Origin: Saccharibacillus sp. JS10
Lineage (GTDB): Bacteria; Bacillota; Bacilli; Paenibacillales; Paenibacillaceae
DNA: 64,000 bases
Direction: 5' to 3'
Assembly: GCF_024436065.1 (NCBI RefSeq)
Contig: NZ_JANFNS010000007.1
Coordinates: 35,278 to 99,277 of the forward strand
Shown: in pieces, positions 18,740 to 27,824 of the stretch
Layout of the letters: the number at the start of each line of letters is the position of its first letter
Numbering within the stretch: position 1 is the stretch's first letter
Notes under the pieces: model-generated
What the model saw: the letters and a program-made list of their open reading frames with translations, nothing else
What the model was told of the DNA's origin: nothing
The model's database searches: none
Program-made: the position numbers and the translations under genes

Positions 18740-19693
18740 ATGTATAAATCAATCATTATCGGTACCGGACCTGCTGGGCTAACCGCTGCGATCTACCTTG
18801 CACGCGCTAATATGAGCCCTTTGGTTATCGAAGGACCGCAGCCGGGTGGACAGTTAACCACAACGACTGAAGTTGAAAATTTCCCAGGTTTCCCTGAAGG
18901 TATCATGGGCCCTGAGTTAATGGATAATATGCGTAAACAAGCCGAGCGTTTTGGTGCGGAGTTCCGTACAGGTTGGGTAGAAAACGTGGATATGTCCCAG
19001 CGTCCGTTCAAACTGCATGTAGACGGCATGGGCGAACTGGTAACGGAAACCCTGATCATTTCTACAGGCGCAAGCGCGAAGTATCTCGGTATTCCGGGCG
19101 AAGAAGAAAATGTCGGTATGGGCGTCAGCACTTGCGCGACTTGTGACGGATTCTTTTTCCGTGGCAAAGAAATCATCGTGGTCGGCGGCGGCGATTCCGC
19201 GCTCGAAGAAGCGAATTTCTTGACCCGTTTCGCGACAAAAGTAACGTTGGTACACCGTAGAGGCGAACTGCGTGCTTCGAAAATCATGCAAGACCGTGCA
19301 CGCCAAAATCCGAAAATCGAATGGGCTTTGGATCGTACACCGCTTGAAGTCGTAAAAGGCGACAACGGACTGAAAGGTCTGTTGGTACGCAATAACGAAA
19401 CGGGCGAAGATGTGCTGCTTGAAGCAAGCGGCGTATTCGTGGCGATCGGTCACCACCCGAATACCGGCTTCTTGAACGGACAAGTGACAACAGACGAGAA
19501 CGGCTATATCGTGGTTACGCCAGGTACAAGCGAAACGAATATTCCAGGCGTATTTGCTTGCGGCGACGTACAAGATACACGTTATCGCCAAGCGATCACA
19601 GCAGCAGGCAGCGGTTGTTCCGCAGCGATGGACGCCGAGCGCTTTATCGAAAGTCTGGAATTTGCCGAAGCGATTGCGGAAGCTACCGTTTAA
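18740..19693 (+). CDS. trxB: Thioredoxin-disulfide reductase / thioredoxin reductase-like flavoprotein
   Basis: A 317-residue FAD/NADPH enzyme that reduces thioredoxin-like proteins in the cytosol. The N-terminal FAD motif is GTGPAGLTAAIYLARA, the redox pair is Cys132/Cys135 (CATC), the NADPH-binding motif is VVGGGDSALEEA, and the C-terminal FAD motif is FACGDVQDTRYRQ. ATG 18740 is preferred over the adjacent TTG 18737 because AGAGGAGG ends eight bases before it. A strong promoter with a PerR-like box precedes it, fitting induction by peroxide. A glutaredoxin-like gene follows with its own promoter and could be a partner. Confidence 0.95.
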   Translation: MYKSIIIGTGPAGLTAAIYLARANMSPLVIEGPQPGGQLTTTTEVENFPGFPEGIMGPELMDNMRKQAERFGAEFRTGWVENVDMSQRPFKLHVDGMGELVTETLIISTGASAKYLGIPGEEENVGMGVSTCATCDGFFFRGKEIIVVGGGDSALEEANFLTRFATKVTLVHRRGELRASKIMQDRARQNPKIEWALDRTPLEVVKGDNGLKGLLVRNNETGEDVLLEASGVFVAIGHHPNTGFLNGQVTTDENGYIVVTPGTSETNIPGVFACGDVQDTRYRQAITAAGSGCSAAMDAERFIESLEFAEAIAEATV

Positions 19694-19726
19694 TTTTTTA
19701 AAAACGAGTCCGATTACAGATCGGTT

Positions 19727-19755
19727 TTGTATCTGCTAGTCGGACAAGCTATAAT
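19727..19755 (+). promoter_or_regulatory. Promoter of the glutaredoxin-like gene
   Basis: TTGTAT (19727-19732), a 17-nt spacer and TATAAT (19750-19755). A short hairpin CCGAT-TACAG-ATCGG with TTTT (19710-19727) just before it may end trxB transcripts. Confidence 0.65.
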
Positions 19756-19800
19756 AAAGAAAATAGGTTTCCAATAACCAAAAAAGGTGGAGAGATCAAG

Positions 19801-20031
19801 ATGACAACAGCAATCGTCTACACAAGCACAAACTGCCCGCACTGCAAACAAGTGAAAGGTTATTTGGATGGCAAAGGAGTCGCTTACGAAGAACGTAATA
19901 TCGAACAAAGCGACGATTTTGCACAACAAGTATGGGATATGGGTCTTCGCGCTGTACCTGTAACCGTAATTGGCGAAGCGAAAATCGTAGGCATGAACAA
20001 ACTGCAACTTGAAAAAGCGTTAAACGCTTAA
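19801..20031 (+). CDS. Glutaredoxin-like protein (NrdH/YruB type)
   Basis: A 76-residue single-domain thioredoxin-fold protein with redox motif CPHC (CPHCKQVKGYL) and the cis-proline region RAVPVTVIG. Proteins of this type carry electrons from thioredoxin reductase to ribonucleotide reductase or other disulfides. It lies 108 nt after trxB, supporting TrxB as its reductant (inference). ATG 19801 has GGTGGAGAG upstream. A terminator follows, shared with the convergent xylR. Confidence 0.88.
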   Translation: MTTAIVYTSTNCPHCKQVKGYLDGKGVAYEERNIEQSDDFAQQVWDMGLRAVPVTVIGEAKIVGMNKLQLEKALNA

Positions 20032-20044
20032 GTTAGACATAGAT

Positions 20045-20077
20045 AAAAAGGCGAGCCTTAACGGCTTCGCCTTTTTT
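20045..20077 (+). terminator. Bidirectional terminator between glutaredoxin-like gene and xylR
   Basis: AAAAGGCGAGCC-TTAAC-GGCTTCGCCTTTTTT forms a stem with one bulge and T runs on both strands. Confidence 0.85.
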
Positions 20078-20088
20078 GATGTTCGTTT

Positions 20089-21243
20089 TTATACCGACAC
20101 ACGCACACGTCCCAAAAATTGAGCGACTGCCAAATGGGCAGCGCCTAATACCGCAGACCGGCTGCCGAGTTCCGAGAAAGAAATCGAGAGTTCGCGGCGA
20201 TGGTAAGGAAGCGCCCGCTTGGCAATGGTTGCTAGCATCTTCGGTTCGATCCAGGCTTTCGCTTCCGTCAGCGGCCCTCCGACCACGATCTTTTGCGGGT
20301 TGAATCCATTCACGAGATTGGTGACGCCGATGCCGAGTCTACGCCCGATTTCTTCGTACATTTCGAGAGTCGAGGCATCTCCGACTTTCGCTTGTTCAAC
20401 TCTTTCCGCCGTGGTGAGAGCAGGGAGAGACGTGTACGAATACGCACGTTCCGACGCATACAATTCCCAACATCCTTGATTGCCGCAACTACATAACCGT
20501 CCGTCGCTTTCGATCGACATATGCCCGGTTTCGCCTGCATAGCCCCAAGCTCCTTTATACAATTGCCCGTCGATGATCATCCCCGAGCCAATGCCCATCC
20601 CAGCGCTGACATAGACCAGATGCCGTACATGTCTCCCGGCTCCGTATTCCCGTTCCCCGGCTGCGCCTGCGTTAGCTTCATTGTCGATCACGACAGGAAC
20701 GTTGTACTTCTCTTCAATCCGTGATTTCAGATCGACGCCTTCCCAATTCAGGTTGGGCGCATACAAAATCAGCCCAGACTCGTCCACCATCCCCGGCACA
20801 CCGATCCCGATCCCAACGATTCCGTGCGTCGTCTGCGGCGCAGCATCGATCAGCGGTTGAATGACTTTGCCAATCACTTCAAACACCGCATCTTCATCAA
20901 GCTGACCAAGCGGCAGAACATGCTCTTGCAGAATAGTGCCTTTCAAATCCGTCAAAATGGCTTTTACCCGCGTGACACTAAGCTCGACCCCGATCACACA
21001 TCCAGCCGATCCGTTAAAAAGCAACATCAGCGGTTTACGCCCACCGCTGGATTCCCCTAATCCCGTTTCTTCAACCAAATTCTGCTCGATTAACTCCAAA
21101 GTTAGATTCGACACCGTCGCTTTATTCAACCCTGTCTTTTCCGACACATCGGTTCGAGAAAGCGGCCCTTTACGCCGAATTGTATCCAATACAATCGATT
21201 TATTTAACTTTTTAACGAGCGCTTGATCTCCCGTGATTCGCAT
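20089..21243 (-). CDS. xylR: Xylose operon repressor XylR (ROK family)
   Basis: A 384-residue ROK repressor. The N-terminal winged helix (LSRTDVSEKTGLNKATVSNL) binds DNA. The ROK domain has the GIGVPGMVD sugar-kinase-like loop and the zinc motif CSCGNQGCWELYAS. Such repressors leave DNA when they bind xylose. ATG 21243 follows GGATGGAGGAAAAAAG. It is divergent from xylA, the classic Gram-positive layout, and a dyad at the xylA promoter is its likely target. Length is normal for XylR. Confidence 0.92.
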   Translation of the reverse strand: MRITGDQALVKKLNKSIVLDTIRRKGPLSRTDVSEKTGLNKATVSNLTLELIEQNLVEETGLGESSGGRKPLMLLFNGSAGCVIGVELSVTRVKAILTDLKGTILQEHVLPLGQLDEDAVFEVIGKVIQPLIDAAPQTTHGIVGIGIGVPGMVDESGLILYAPNLNWEGVDLKSRIEEKYNVPVVIDNEANAGAAGEREYGAGRHVRHLVYVSAGMGIGSGMIIDGQLYKGAWGYAGETGHMSIESDGRLCSCGNQGCWELYASERAYSYTSLPALTTAERVEQAKVGDASTLEMYEEIGRRLGIGVTNLVNGFNPQKIVVGGPLTEAKAWIEPKMLATIAKRALPYHRRELSISFSELGSRSAVLGAAHLAVAQFLGRVRVSV

Positions 21244-21358
21244 CTTTTTTCCTCCATCCGTACCTTGACCGTTTCTTTATCTTATTCGCTAACCTGTCTA
21301 TTCGTCTATTTTTATCTTTTATGTAGAGTTATTATAGGTTTTTATTTTGAAAGTTTCC

Positions 21359-21605
21359 CGGTTACTGCTACAGCATTCACCTGTAGCCAGTAACCCAATC
21401 TTTTAATGTTTTGCCCTTCTAATCTTTTAATCTTTTGATCTTCTAATCTTTTGATTGTATTGTCCCGAAAAGGAAGGGACAACATCATTCCCGCCCTTCC
21501 TCGCCCCTCGCCCCGCGGTCGCTGGGAGAGATGTGTGCGGTAGAAGCGACTTTTGGCTTTCCCGTAGGGAAAACAACCCGAGCGCCTAACGCACACATCT
21601 TTCCC
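21359..21605. repeat. Repeat-rich xylR-xylA intergenic region: two palindromes and an AT-rich tandem repeat
   Basis: Three structures lie in the 472-nt gap. First, GGTTACTGCTACAG (21359-21372) pairs with CTGTAGCCAGTAACC (21380-21394). Second, 21396-21455 repeats AATCTTTT-type units (AATCTTTTAAT, AATCTTTTGAT, twice preceded by CTTCT). Third, GGGAGAGATGTGTGCG (21524-21539) pairs with CGCACACATCTTTCCC (21590-21605), enclosing an inner hairpin TTTCCC-GT-AGGGAAA (21558-21572). None looks coding. They could be transcript-end structures or remnants of small palindromic elements. Confidence 0.6.
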
Positions 21606-21625
21606 CACTGCACAACCCCCGCAAA

Positions 21626-21688
21626 ACTTAGTTTAACCAATAGACAAAGTTTTTCCAATATGCTAGGATATCCATGTAAACGATTTCT
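21626..21688 (+). promoter_or_regulatory. xylA promoter with XylR-operator-like dyad and cre site
   Basis: TAGACA (21641-21646), a 17-nt spacer and TAGGAT (21664-21669) form the promoter. A dyad with left arm AACTTAGTTTA and right arm TAGACAAAGTT (21626-21651) resembles Gram-positive xyl operators and overlaps the -35. ATGTAAACGATTTCT (21674-21688) matches the cre consensus except at one position and lies just after the -10, as in other catabolite-repressed xyl operons. Confidence 0.65.
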
Positions 21689-21715
21689 TGAACATTATGA
21701 GGAGGCATTTCTTAC

Positions 21716-23029
21716 ATGGCTTATTTCGAAAATATCGGTAAAGTGGCTTACGAAGGCAGTCAGTCGCAAAATCCATTCGCTTTTAAATTTTATAATCCTG
21801 ACGAAATCGTAGCTGGCAAAAAAATGTCCGAGCATCTGAAATTCTCGATGGCATATTGGCATACATTGACGGCAGAAGGTAACGATCCGTTCGGCGCAAC
21901 AACGGCGATTCGTCCGTGGCATTCGTATACAGGTATGGATCTGGCAAAAGCTCGCGTTGAAGCTGGATTTGAATTTATGGATAAAATGAGTCTGGACTAC
22001 TTCTGTTTCCACGATATCGACGTAACGCCAGAAGGATCTTCGCTCAAAGAGTTTTTCGCGAATATCGACACCATCGTGGAATTGATCGAATCGCATATGA
22101 AATCGACCGGTAAAAAACTGCTATGGAACACGGCAAACATGTTCACGAATCCGCGCTTCGTACACGGCGCTGCATCCACTAACAATGCAGACGTATACGC
22201 ACACGCAGCGGCTCAAATCAAAAAAGGTCTGGAAGTCGGCAAGCGTCTTGGCGGTGAAAACTATGTCTTCTGGGGCGGGCGCGAAGGGTACATGTCTCTT
22301 CTGAACACCGACATGAAACTGGAGCAAGACAATATCGCTCGTATGTTCCATATGGCGGTTGATTACGCCAAAGAAATCGGCTTCGACGCTCAATTCCTGA
22401 TCGAACCGAAACCAAAAGAGCCAACCAAGCACCAATACGACTTCGACGCGGCAACTTCGATCGCATTCTTGCAAAAATACGAGTTGGATAAACATTTCAA
22501 ACTCAACTTGGAAGCGAACCATGCGACACTTGCCGGTCATACGTTTGAACACGAGCTGCGCGTCGCTCGAATCAACGGCATGCTCGGTTCCCTGGATGCC
22601 AACCAAGGCGATATGCTGCTCGGTTGGGATACGGATGAATTCCCGGTTAACGTCTACGACGCTACACTGACATTGTATGAAGTCCTGCAAAACGGCGGTC
22701 TGGGCAAAGGCGGCATCAACTTCGATGCGAAAGTTCGCCGCGATTCTTTCGAAGCGGACGATCTGTTCTTGGGTCATATCGCGGGTATGGATACGTATGC
22801 CAAAGGTCTGAAAGTTGCAGCTAAACTGATCGAAGATCGCGCGTTCGAAAAAGTGATCGAAGAACGTTATAGCAGCTTCTCCGAAGGCATCGGCGCTGAC
22901 GTCGTAGCCGGCAAAACGACATTGGCTTCGCTCGCAGAGTACGCGCTGAACAACGAGACGCCTCGCGCGAATAAGTCTGGTCGCCAAGAACATCTTCAGT
23001 CTATTCTTAATCAATATATTTATGGATAA
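21716..23029 (+). CDS. xylA: Xylose isomerase (XylA)
   Basis: A 437-residue class II xylose isomerase, interconverting D-xylose and D-xylulose in the cytosol with two divalent metals. Seen: [10 protein letters not shown] (catalytic His and Asp), [21 protein letters not shown] (metal Glu and Lys), [16 protein letters not shown] and DANQGD. ATG 21716 has GAGGAGG 10 bases upstream. It is the first gene of the xylAB unit under the promoter at 21641. The 259 nt after it hold tandem repeats and a strong hairpin before xylB. Confidence 0.97.
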   Translation: MAYFENIGKVAYEGSQSQNPFAFKFYNPDEIVAGKKMSEHLKFSMAYWHTLTAEGNDPFGATTAIRPWHSYTGMDLAKARVEAGFEFMDKMSLDYFCFHDIDVTPEGSSLKEFFANIDTIVELIESHMKSTGKKLLWNTANMFTNPRFVHGAASTNNADVYAHAAAQIKKGLEVGKRLGGENYVFWGGREGYMSLLNTDMKLEQDNIARMFHMAVDYAKEIGFDAQFLIEPKPKEPTKHQYDFDAATSIAFLQKYELDKHFKLNLEANHATLAGHTFEHELRVARINGMLGSLDANQGDMLLGWDTDEFPVNVYDATLTLYEVLQNGGLGKGGINFDAKVRRDSFEADDLFLGHIAGMDTYAKGLKVAAKLIEDRAFEKVIEERYSSFSEGIGADVVAGKTTLASLAEYALNNETPRANKSGRQEHLQSILNQYIYG

Positions 23030-23033
23030 AGAC

Positions 23034-23143
23034 TCTTCTACCCCTTCGGGCAAGAAGAATCTTGCATCCCGCGCCAAGCGATAAAAGATGAAGGAATCTT
23101 CTACCCCTCCGGGCAAGAAGAATCCTGCATCCCGCGCCAAGCG
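23034..23143 (+). repeat. Two tandem 47-nt repeats between xylA and xylB
   Basis: Copies at 23034-23080 and 23097-23143 differ at two of 47 positions, with a 63-nt period. Each begins with a hairpin-forming block (TCTTCT...CCC...GGG...AGAAGA) and ends CATCCCGCGCCAAGCG. A weak third partial copy (GCATCCCGCACCAA) lies at 23193-23206. A stem TTAAGCA/TGCTTAG (23144-23171) follows. No coding potential is apparent; an mRNA processing or stabilising role is possible. Confidence 0.8.
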
Positions 23144-23212
23144 TTAAGCATTTAAAAACTTTTTTGCTTAGCTCCAAGCGCTATTTCTTACGCGCATCCC
23201 GCACCAATATTC

Positions 23213-23260
23213 GGACGGCTTCCCGCAAGCTCCCTTCGGGGAAGGGGAGCCGTCCTTTTA
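23213..23260 (+). terminator. Terminator or attenuating hairpin between xylA and xylB
   Basis: GGACGGCT (23213-23220) pairs with AGCCGTCC (23248-23255); inside is a second stem CTCCC-TTC-GGGGAAG-like pairing; TTTTA follows. It should reduce xylB expression relative to xylA unless xylB has its own promoter. Confidence 0.75.
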
Positions 23261-23288
23261 TATGTTCCCTACCTAAAGGAGGCAAATC

Positions 23289-24797
23289 ATGAGTTATGTG
23301 ATCGGAATCGACCTCGGTACGAGTGCCGTCAAGTCGGTACTCGTTGACCGCACAGGCACAGTCGTGTACGAAGAATCGGAAGAATATCCGCTGTATCAGC
23401 CAAAACCCGGCTATAGCGAACAAGAAGCTGAAGATTGGGTCGAGAAAACGATTCTTTCATTGAATAAGTTATTGTCCGCTTCGGGCGTTCAGCCGCAAGA
23501 AATCGAAGGCATTAGCTTTTCCGGGCAGATGCACGGGCTTGTGCTCGTCGGTGAAGACGGTCGCGCGCTGCGCCGCGCAATCTTGTGGAACGATACGCGG
23601 ACAACGCCGCAATGCCGTAAGATCGAGCAAGTACTCGGCGATCAGTTGCTTCAAGTCGCCCGTAACCGTGCGTTAGAAGGCTTTACTTTGCCGAAAATCT
23701 TGTGGGTACAAGAACACGAACCGGAGCTATTCCAGCAAGCTTCGCTGTTCTTGCTTCCTAAAGACTATGTGCGTCTGCGCCTAACCGGCAATGCCGCAAT
23801 GGATTATTCCGATGCCGCAGGAACATTGCTGCTGGATGTGGGCGGCAAAAAATGGAGCGAAGAGATCGGCGCGGCTTTCGATCTCAAGCCATCCCTGTTC
23901 CCAACGCTCGTCGAATCATTCGACGATACCGGAGCGCTATTGCCGGAGATGCAAGCAGCGACGGGGCTGACCGAGCGTACGCGCATCTACGCAGGCGGCG
24001 CGGATAATGCTTGCGGCGCGATCGGCGCCGGCATTTTGAACGAAGGGCAGACGATGTGCAGTATCGGCACGTCCGGCGTAGTCTTGTCGTATGAGACGCG
24101 CCGCAATCTCGATTTCAAAGGCAAAGTCCACTTTTTCAATCATAGCGAAAAAGATGCTTTCTATATTATGGGCGTGACCCTTGCGGCAGGGTACAGCATG
24201 CAGTGGTTCCGCGAGACATTCGGCGGCGGAGCTTCGTTCGAACAACTGCTGACGGGAATCGATCGAATATCGCCGGGAGCGAACGGACTGTTATTCACGC
24301 CGTATATCGTCGGCGAACGGACGCCGTACCCGGATGCGGATATTCGCGGCAGCTTTATTGGCATCGACGCAAGCCACAAATTGCCGCATTTCGCCAGAGC
24401 GGTAATGGAAGGCATCACGTTCTCGCTTCGCGAATCGATTGATATTCTTCGCGCGTCAGGCAAGACGGTAGACAAAGTGATTTCGATCGGCGGCGGAGCG
24501 AAAAACGCGGAATGGCTGCAAATGCAAGCGGATATTTTCGGTGCAACGATCGTCAAATTGCAAAACGAACAAGGACCGGCGATGGGTGCCGCGATCTTGG
24601 CGGCTTACGGAAGCGGCTGGTTCAATAGTCTACAAGATTGCGCGCGCGAATTTATTCACGAAGCGAAAACGTACACCCCGGATGCAGCTAAAACCGAAAT
24701 TTATAATCAATTGTTTGACGTGTATCGCGATGTCTACGGACAGACCGCGGAGCTGAATCGCAAGTTAGCTGCGCTTCGCGGCGGCGAGCCATCCTAA
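23289..24797 (+). CDS. xylB: Xylulokinase (XylB)
   Basis: A 502-residue FGGY-family kinase phosphorylating D-xylulose to xylulose 5-phosphate, feeding the pentose phosphate pathway. Seen: GIDLGTSAVKSVLVD (phosphate 1), SFSGQMHGLV (xylulose-binding motif), ILWNDTRT, and IGGGAKNAEWLQMQADIFG (FGGY signature region). ATG 23289 follows TAAAGGAGGCAAATC. It is separated from xylA by repeats and a strong hairpin but lies on the same strand. Confidence 0.96.
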   Translation: MSYVIGIDLGTSAVKSVLVDRTGTVVYEESEEYPLYQPKPGYSEQEAEDWVEKTILSLNKLLSASGVQPQEIEGISFSGQMHGLVLVGEDGRALRRAILWNDTRTTPQCRKIEQVLGDQLLQVARNRALEGFTLPKILWVQEHEPELFQQASLFLLPKDYVRLRLTGNAAMDYSDAAGTLLLDVGGKKWSEEIGAAFDLKPSLFPTLVESFDDTGALLPEMQAATGLTERTRIYAGGADNACGAIGAGILNEGQTMCSIGTSGVVLSYETRRNLDFKGKVHFFNHSEKDAFYIMGVTLAAGYSMQWFRETFGGGASFEQLLTGIDRISPGANGLLFTPYIVGERTPYPDADIRGSFIGIDASHKLPHFARAVMEGITFSLRESIDILRASGKTVDKVISIGGGAKNAEWLQMQADIFGATIVKLQNEQGPAMGAAILAAYGSGWFNSLQDCAREFIHEAKTYTPDAAKTEIYNQLFDVYRDVYGQTAELNRKLAALRGGEPS

Positions 24798-24819
24798 ATC
24801 CACGTATATTCGATGTCGG

Positions 24820-24856
24820 AAAGTCGATTTCCCGAGTGGGGGGAATCGGCTTTTTG
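24820..24856 (+). terminator. Terminator after xylB
   Basis: AAAGTCGATTTCCC pairs with GGGAATCGGCTTT around a short loop and is followed by T residues. Confidence 0.85.
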
Positions 24857-25042
24857 CCGTGCACATGCTCAAAAGAACTCCAAACCGCGATATAGTTGCT
24901 TTTTCAGAAGAGACGTTCATAATAAAGGAGGGGCTTTTTATCATTTTTGACGAACCTTTTCGTATAAAAGTTACAATTTCATCGCGGTTATGCCGATATA
25001 CAAAGCAGAAACTTTCGTCAATAAAGGGGAGAAGGCAGGCAC

Positions 25043-26164
25043 ATGAAAGGTACAGCAGGTAAGCAATTAGTAAAGGTAGGAACTGTATTCGCACTGATGA
25101 CGGGAGCGACGGTTAGCGGGTTTCAGCCGTGGGCAACATCTTCGGTTAACGCGGCGACTGTCTCACAGACCCAATCTCAAAAACAACTTCAAGCGCAACT
25201 GTATGAAGCATTATCCGCTCGCAAAGACAATGTGAAATTGACGTATCCCGGCGGGATCAATGAATTGAAAAAAAATATCGAACCTGCACTCGATGCGGCG
25301 ATTGCTCAAGATCCTTATATTCATTACATCATGAAAGGCTACGCTTATTCGCTGCAAGGCACGCAAGTTTCTTCGACCGCGACCGTTAAGTTGACGTACC
25401 GGGAAACGGCGGAGCAAAGTGCTTATGTGCATCAGCAAGTCGCAGCCGCGCTTCAAAAGATTATTACGAAAGACATGAACGATCATATGAAAGTCAAAGC
25501 GATCCATGATTGGGTCGTACGCACGCTTCAATATGATACAACGTTGTCGAAATTCACCGCTTACGAAGGTCTGAAGACCGGAAGCACAGTATGCCAAGGT
25601 TACGCGTTATTGACTTACGATATGTTGACTCAAGCAGGTTTCGAATCCAATATCGTAGAAGGTTATGTGAAAAACGAAGCGCATGCGTGGAATATGGTGA
25701 AGCTTGACGGCAAATGGTATCAGATCGATACGACGTGGGATGATCCTTTGCCAGATCGGGGCGACCGCGTTTCAACGTCTTATTATTTGCTGACTGATGC
25801 GCAGCTGAAAGAAGATCATCGCTGGAAAACAGCCAATTATCCAAATGCGGTTACGCCATATGACCAAACGTTGAACGCATTGATCGCAAAAGGCGTAAGT
25901 GGTGCCAAAGAATTGCGAGCAACGCTAGGATATACGTCTTCGTCCAGTACAATTGTATCGACAGCAGGTGTGCTTCAAAATCTGGTACAAAAAGCGGCGG
26001 CAGATGGAGAAAGCAGTTTAACGTTTAAGTATAAAGGAACAAAAAATAAGCTGAAAAAAGATTTGTTAACGCTCTACAACTACGGCGTTTCCCCAACCGG
26101 GTATACAAGCAAATCGTTAAGCGGCGCAAACAATTGGCAAGTCACTTTATATTGGAAGTCTTAA
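25043..26164 (+). CDS. Secreted transglutaminase-like (papain-fold) protein
   Basis: A 373-residue protein with an N-terminal signal peptide (hydrophobic core VFALMTGATVSGF, probable cleavage near VNA-AT). The central transglutaminase-like domain (about 150-250) has a complete triad: Cys184 (STVCQGYALL), His214 (EAHAWNMVKL) and Asp229 (YQIDTTWDDP). Bacterial members usually act as cysteine peptidases or amidases on proteins or wall, rather than true cross-linkers. N- and C-terminal flanks are unrecognised; the C-terminus may be a small beta domain. ATG 25043 has GGGGAGAAGGCAGG upstream. It appears monocistronic, closed by a bidirectional terminator. Confidence 0.85.
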   Translation: MKGTAGKQLVKVGTVFALMTGATVSGFQPWATSSVNAATVSQTQSQKQLQAQLYEALSARKDNVKLTYPGGINELKKNIEPALDAAIAQDPYIHYIMKGYAYSLQGTQVSSTATVKLTYRETAEQSAYVHQQVAAALQKIITKDMNDHMKVKAIHDWVVRTLQYDTTLSKFTAYEGLKTGSTVCQGYALLTYDMLTQAGFESNIVEGYVKNEAHAWNMVKLDGKWYQIDTTWDDPLPDRGDRVSTSYYLLTDAQLKEDHRWKTANYPNAVTPYDQTLNALIAKGVSGAKELRATLGYTSSSSTIVSTAGVLQNLVQKAAADGESSLTFKYKGTKNKLKKDLLTLYNYGVSPTGYTSKSLSGANNWQVTLYWKS

Positions 26165-26172
26165 ATTGATGC

Positions 26173-26219
26173 AAAAAAAGAGCCTTCGCCGGAGATCCGG
26201 AATCGAAAGGCTCTTTTTA
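26173..26219 (-). terminator. Bidirectional terminator between transglutaminase-like gene and lysine permease
   Basis: AAAAAAAGAGCCTT pairs with AAGGCTCTTTTT across an inner CCGGAGATCCGG hairpin. T runs on both strands serve the two convergent genes. Confidence 0.88.
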
Positions 26220-26241
26220 TCGATGTTTTTATTAATGAAGC

Positions 26242-27708
26242 TTATAGATCATTTCGACCGCTTACATCGCATTGATCCAATGGAACAACTTTTGTTTTTT
26301 TCGCATATTTATAACCGAACCATAAGATGAAGAATAACGGTACGCTGAGATAAGTCGCGATCAACCCGAGCCAATCGACCGTTCCGTTTTCAATCGTAGA
26401 CAAACTTTGCCCGACAATGACGAACAGACATAGCGCAAAAGCAAACAGCGGTCCGAATGGGAACCAACGAGCGCGGTAAGGCAATTCGCTGACATCATGC
26501 CCTTGCTTCACAAAAGCACGACGGAATCGGTAATGACTGATTGCAATCCCGACCCAGGTAATAAACCCGCACATGCCCGAAGCATTCAACAGCCATGTGT
26601 ACACGACGCCATCTCCGAAAAACGAAGCGAGGAAAGCGAGCATGCCGATCGCCGCTGTCACGATTAGCGCATAGATCGGTACGCCGCCGCGTGTGAGCTT
26701 GGCAAGGAACTTCGGCGCTTTGCCTTCGACAGCCAGCGCATAAAGCATCCGAGTCGAGGCATACATGCCGGAATTGCCCGCAGATAAAACCGACGTTAAG
26801 ATGATCGCGTTCATAACGGCTGCCGCAAAAGCAAACCCGGCACGTTCAAACACGAGAGTGAAAGGGCTCGTTCCGATCTGATCCAGATCGCTGCTCAGCA
26901 AGTTCGGATCGGTATACGGAATCAGAAGCCCAATCACGAAAATCGCCAAAATGTAAAAGATCAAAATCCGCCAGAACACTTGCTTGATCGCGCGAGGGAC
27001 GTTACGCTTCGGATCTTCACTTTCACCCGCGGCAACCCCGATCAGTTCGGTTCCTTGGAACGAAAATCCCGCAGCCATAAATACACCCAAGAAAGCGAAA
27101 AATCCTCCGTTAAAAGGAGCCGAAGCCACGGTAAAGTTACTGAAGCCGACCGATTGACCGCCCATCAGACCGAAAATCATCGCGACGCCGACCACTAAGA
27201 AAATAATAACCGTAACAATTTTAATCAGCGCAAACCAATATTCGGCTTCACCGTAAGCACGAACCGATAACGCGTTTAGTAAAAATAAAATGCCGAGGAA
27301 TAACACGCTCCACAAAAAAGAAGAACTTTCCGGGAACCAATATTTGATAATCAATGTTGCGGCAGCAAGTTCCGCTGCAATCGTGACTGCCCAGTTGTAC
27401 CAATAATTCCAGCCCATCGCGAAGCCGAAAGCAGGATCGACATAACGGCCGGCATAAGCGCTAAACGAACCCGGTTCGGGTGAGTGGGTCGCGAGTTCTC
27501 CAAGACTGGTCATTAAAAAGTAAACCATGATCCCAACAGCCGCGTAGGCGAGTAAGGCACCTCCGGGACCCGCGCTTGAGATCGCGCCGCCGCTTGCGAG
27601 GAACAGCCCCGTTCCGATCGCGCCGCCCAGCGCAATCATGGTCATATGTCTGGCTTTCAACCCTTTTTTTAGTTGGGTGTTGCTTGATGTTGAATCTTGC
27701 ACGTTCAT
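26242..27708 (-). CDS. Amino acid permease, probable lysine permease (LysP-type)
   Basis: A 488-residue, 12-helix APC-superfamily transporter. The N-terminus LKKGLKARHMTMIALGGAIG and following GTGLFLASGGAISSAGPGG are the substrate-binding TM1 of this family, closest in style to LysP. FMAAGFSFQGTELIGVAAGE marks TM6. Lysine specificity is inferred from the lysine riboswitch in its leader, not from residues alone. Start: ATG 27708 (MNVQDS) with GAGGAGAG upstream. A 34-residue 5' extension to 27810 is rejected because it runs through the riboswitch terminator. Confidence 0.9.
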   Translation of the reverse strand: MNVQDSTSSNTQLKKGLKARHMTMIALGGAIGTGLFLASGGAISSAGPGGALLAYAAVGIMVYFLMTSLGELATHSPEPGSFSAYAGRYVDPAFGFAMGWNYWYNWAVTIAAELAAATLIIKYWFPESSSFLWSVLFLGILFLLNALSVRAYGEAEYWFALIKIVTVIIFLVVGVAMIFGLMGGQSVGFSNFTVASAPFNGGFFAFLGVFMAAGFSFQGTELIGVAAGESEDPKRNVPRAIKQVFWRILIFYILAIFVIGLLIPYTDPNLLSSDLDQIGTSPFTLVFERAGFAFAAAVMNAIILTSVLSAGNSGMYASTRMLYALAVEGKAPKFLAKLTRGGVPIYALIVTAAIGMLAFLASFFGDGVVYTWLLNASGMCGFITWVGIAISHYRFRRAFVKQGHDVSELPYRARWFPFGPLFAFALCLFVIVGQSLSTIENGTVDWLGLIATYLSVPLFFILWFGYKYAKKTKVVPLDQCDVSGRNDL

Positions 27709-27760
27709 GATGATTCGACTCTCCTCGTATAATGGGGTGGCACGAAAAGAAGCGCATAGC

Positions 27761-27789
27761 AAAAAGCCGACAGACACGGGTCCGCCGGC
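27761..27789 (-). terminator. Riboswitch-controlled intrinsic terminator
   Basis: On the minus strand GCCGGCGGAC-CCGT-GTCTGTCGGC forms a 10-bp stem with two G-U pairs, followed by TTTTT. It sits between the lysine aptamer and the permease start. An outer stem (27813-27827 with 27741-27755, one mismatch in 15) encloses it. Confidence 0.85.
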
Positions 27790-27824
27790 ATGGCAAAATC
27801 CGCATCGCAAACGCGCTTCGTTTC

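Noticed and set aside
27709..27810. 34-residue N-terminal extension of the permease
   Set aside because: It overlaps the riboswitch terminator; MNVQDS at 27708 has a good ribosome binding site and the normal family N-terminus.
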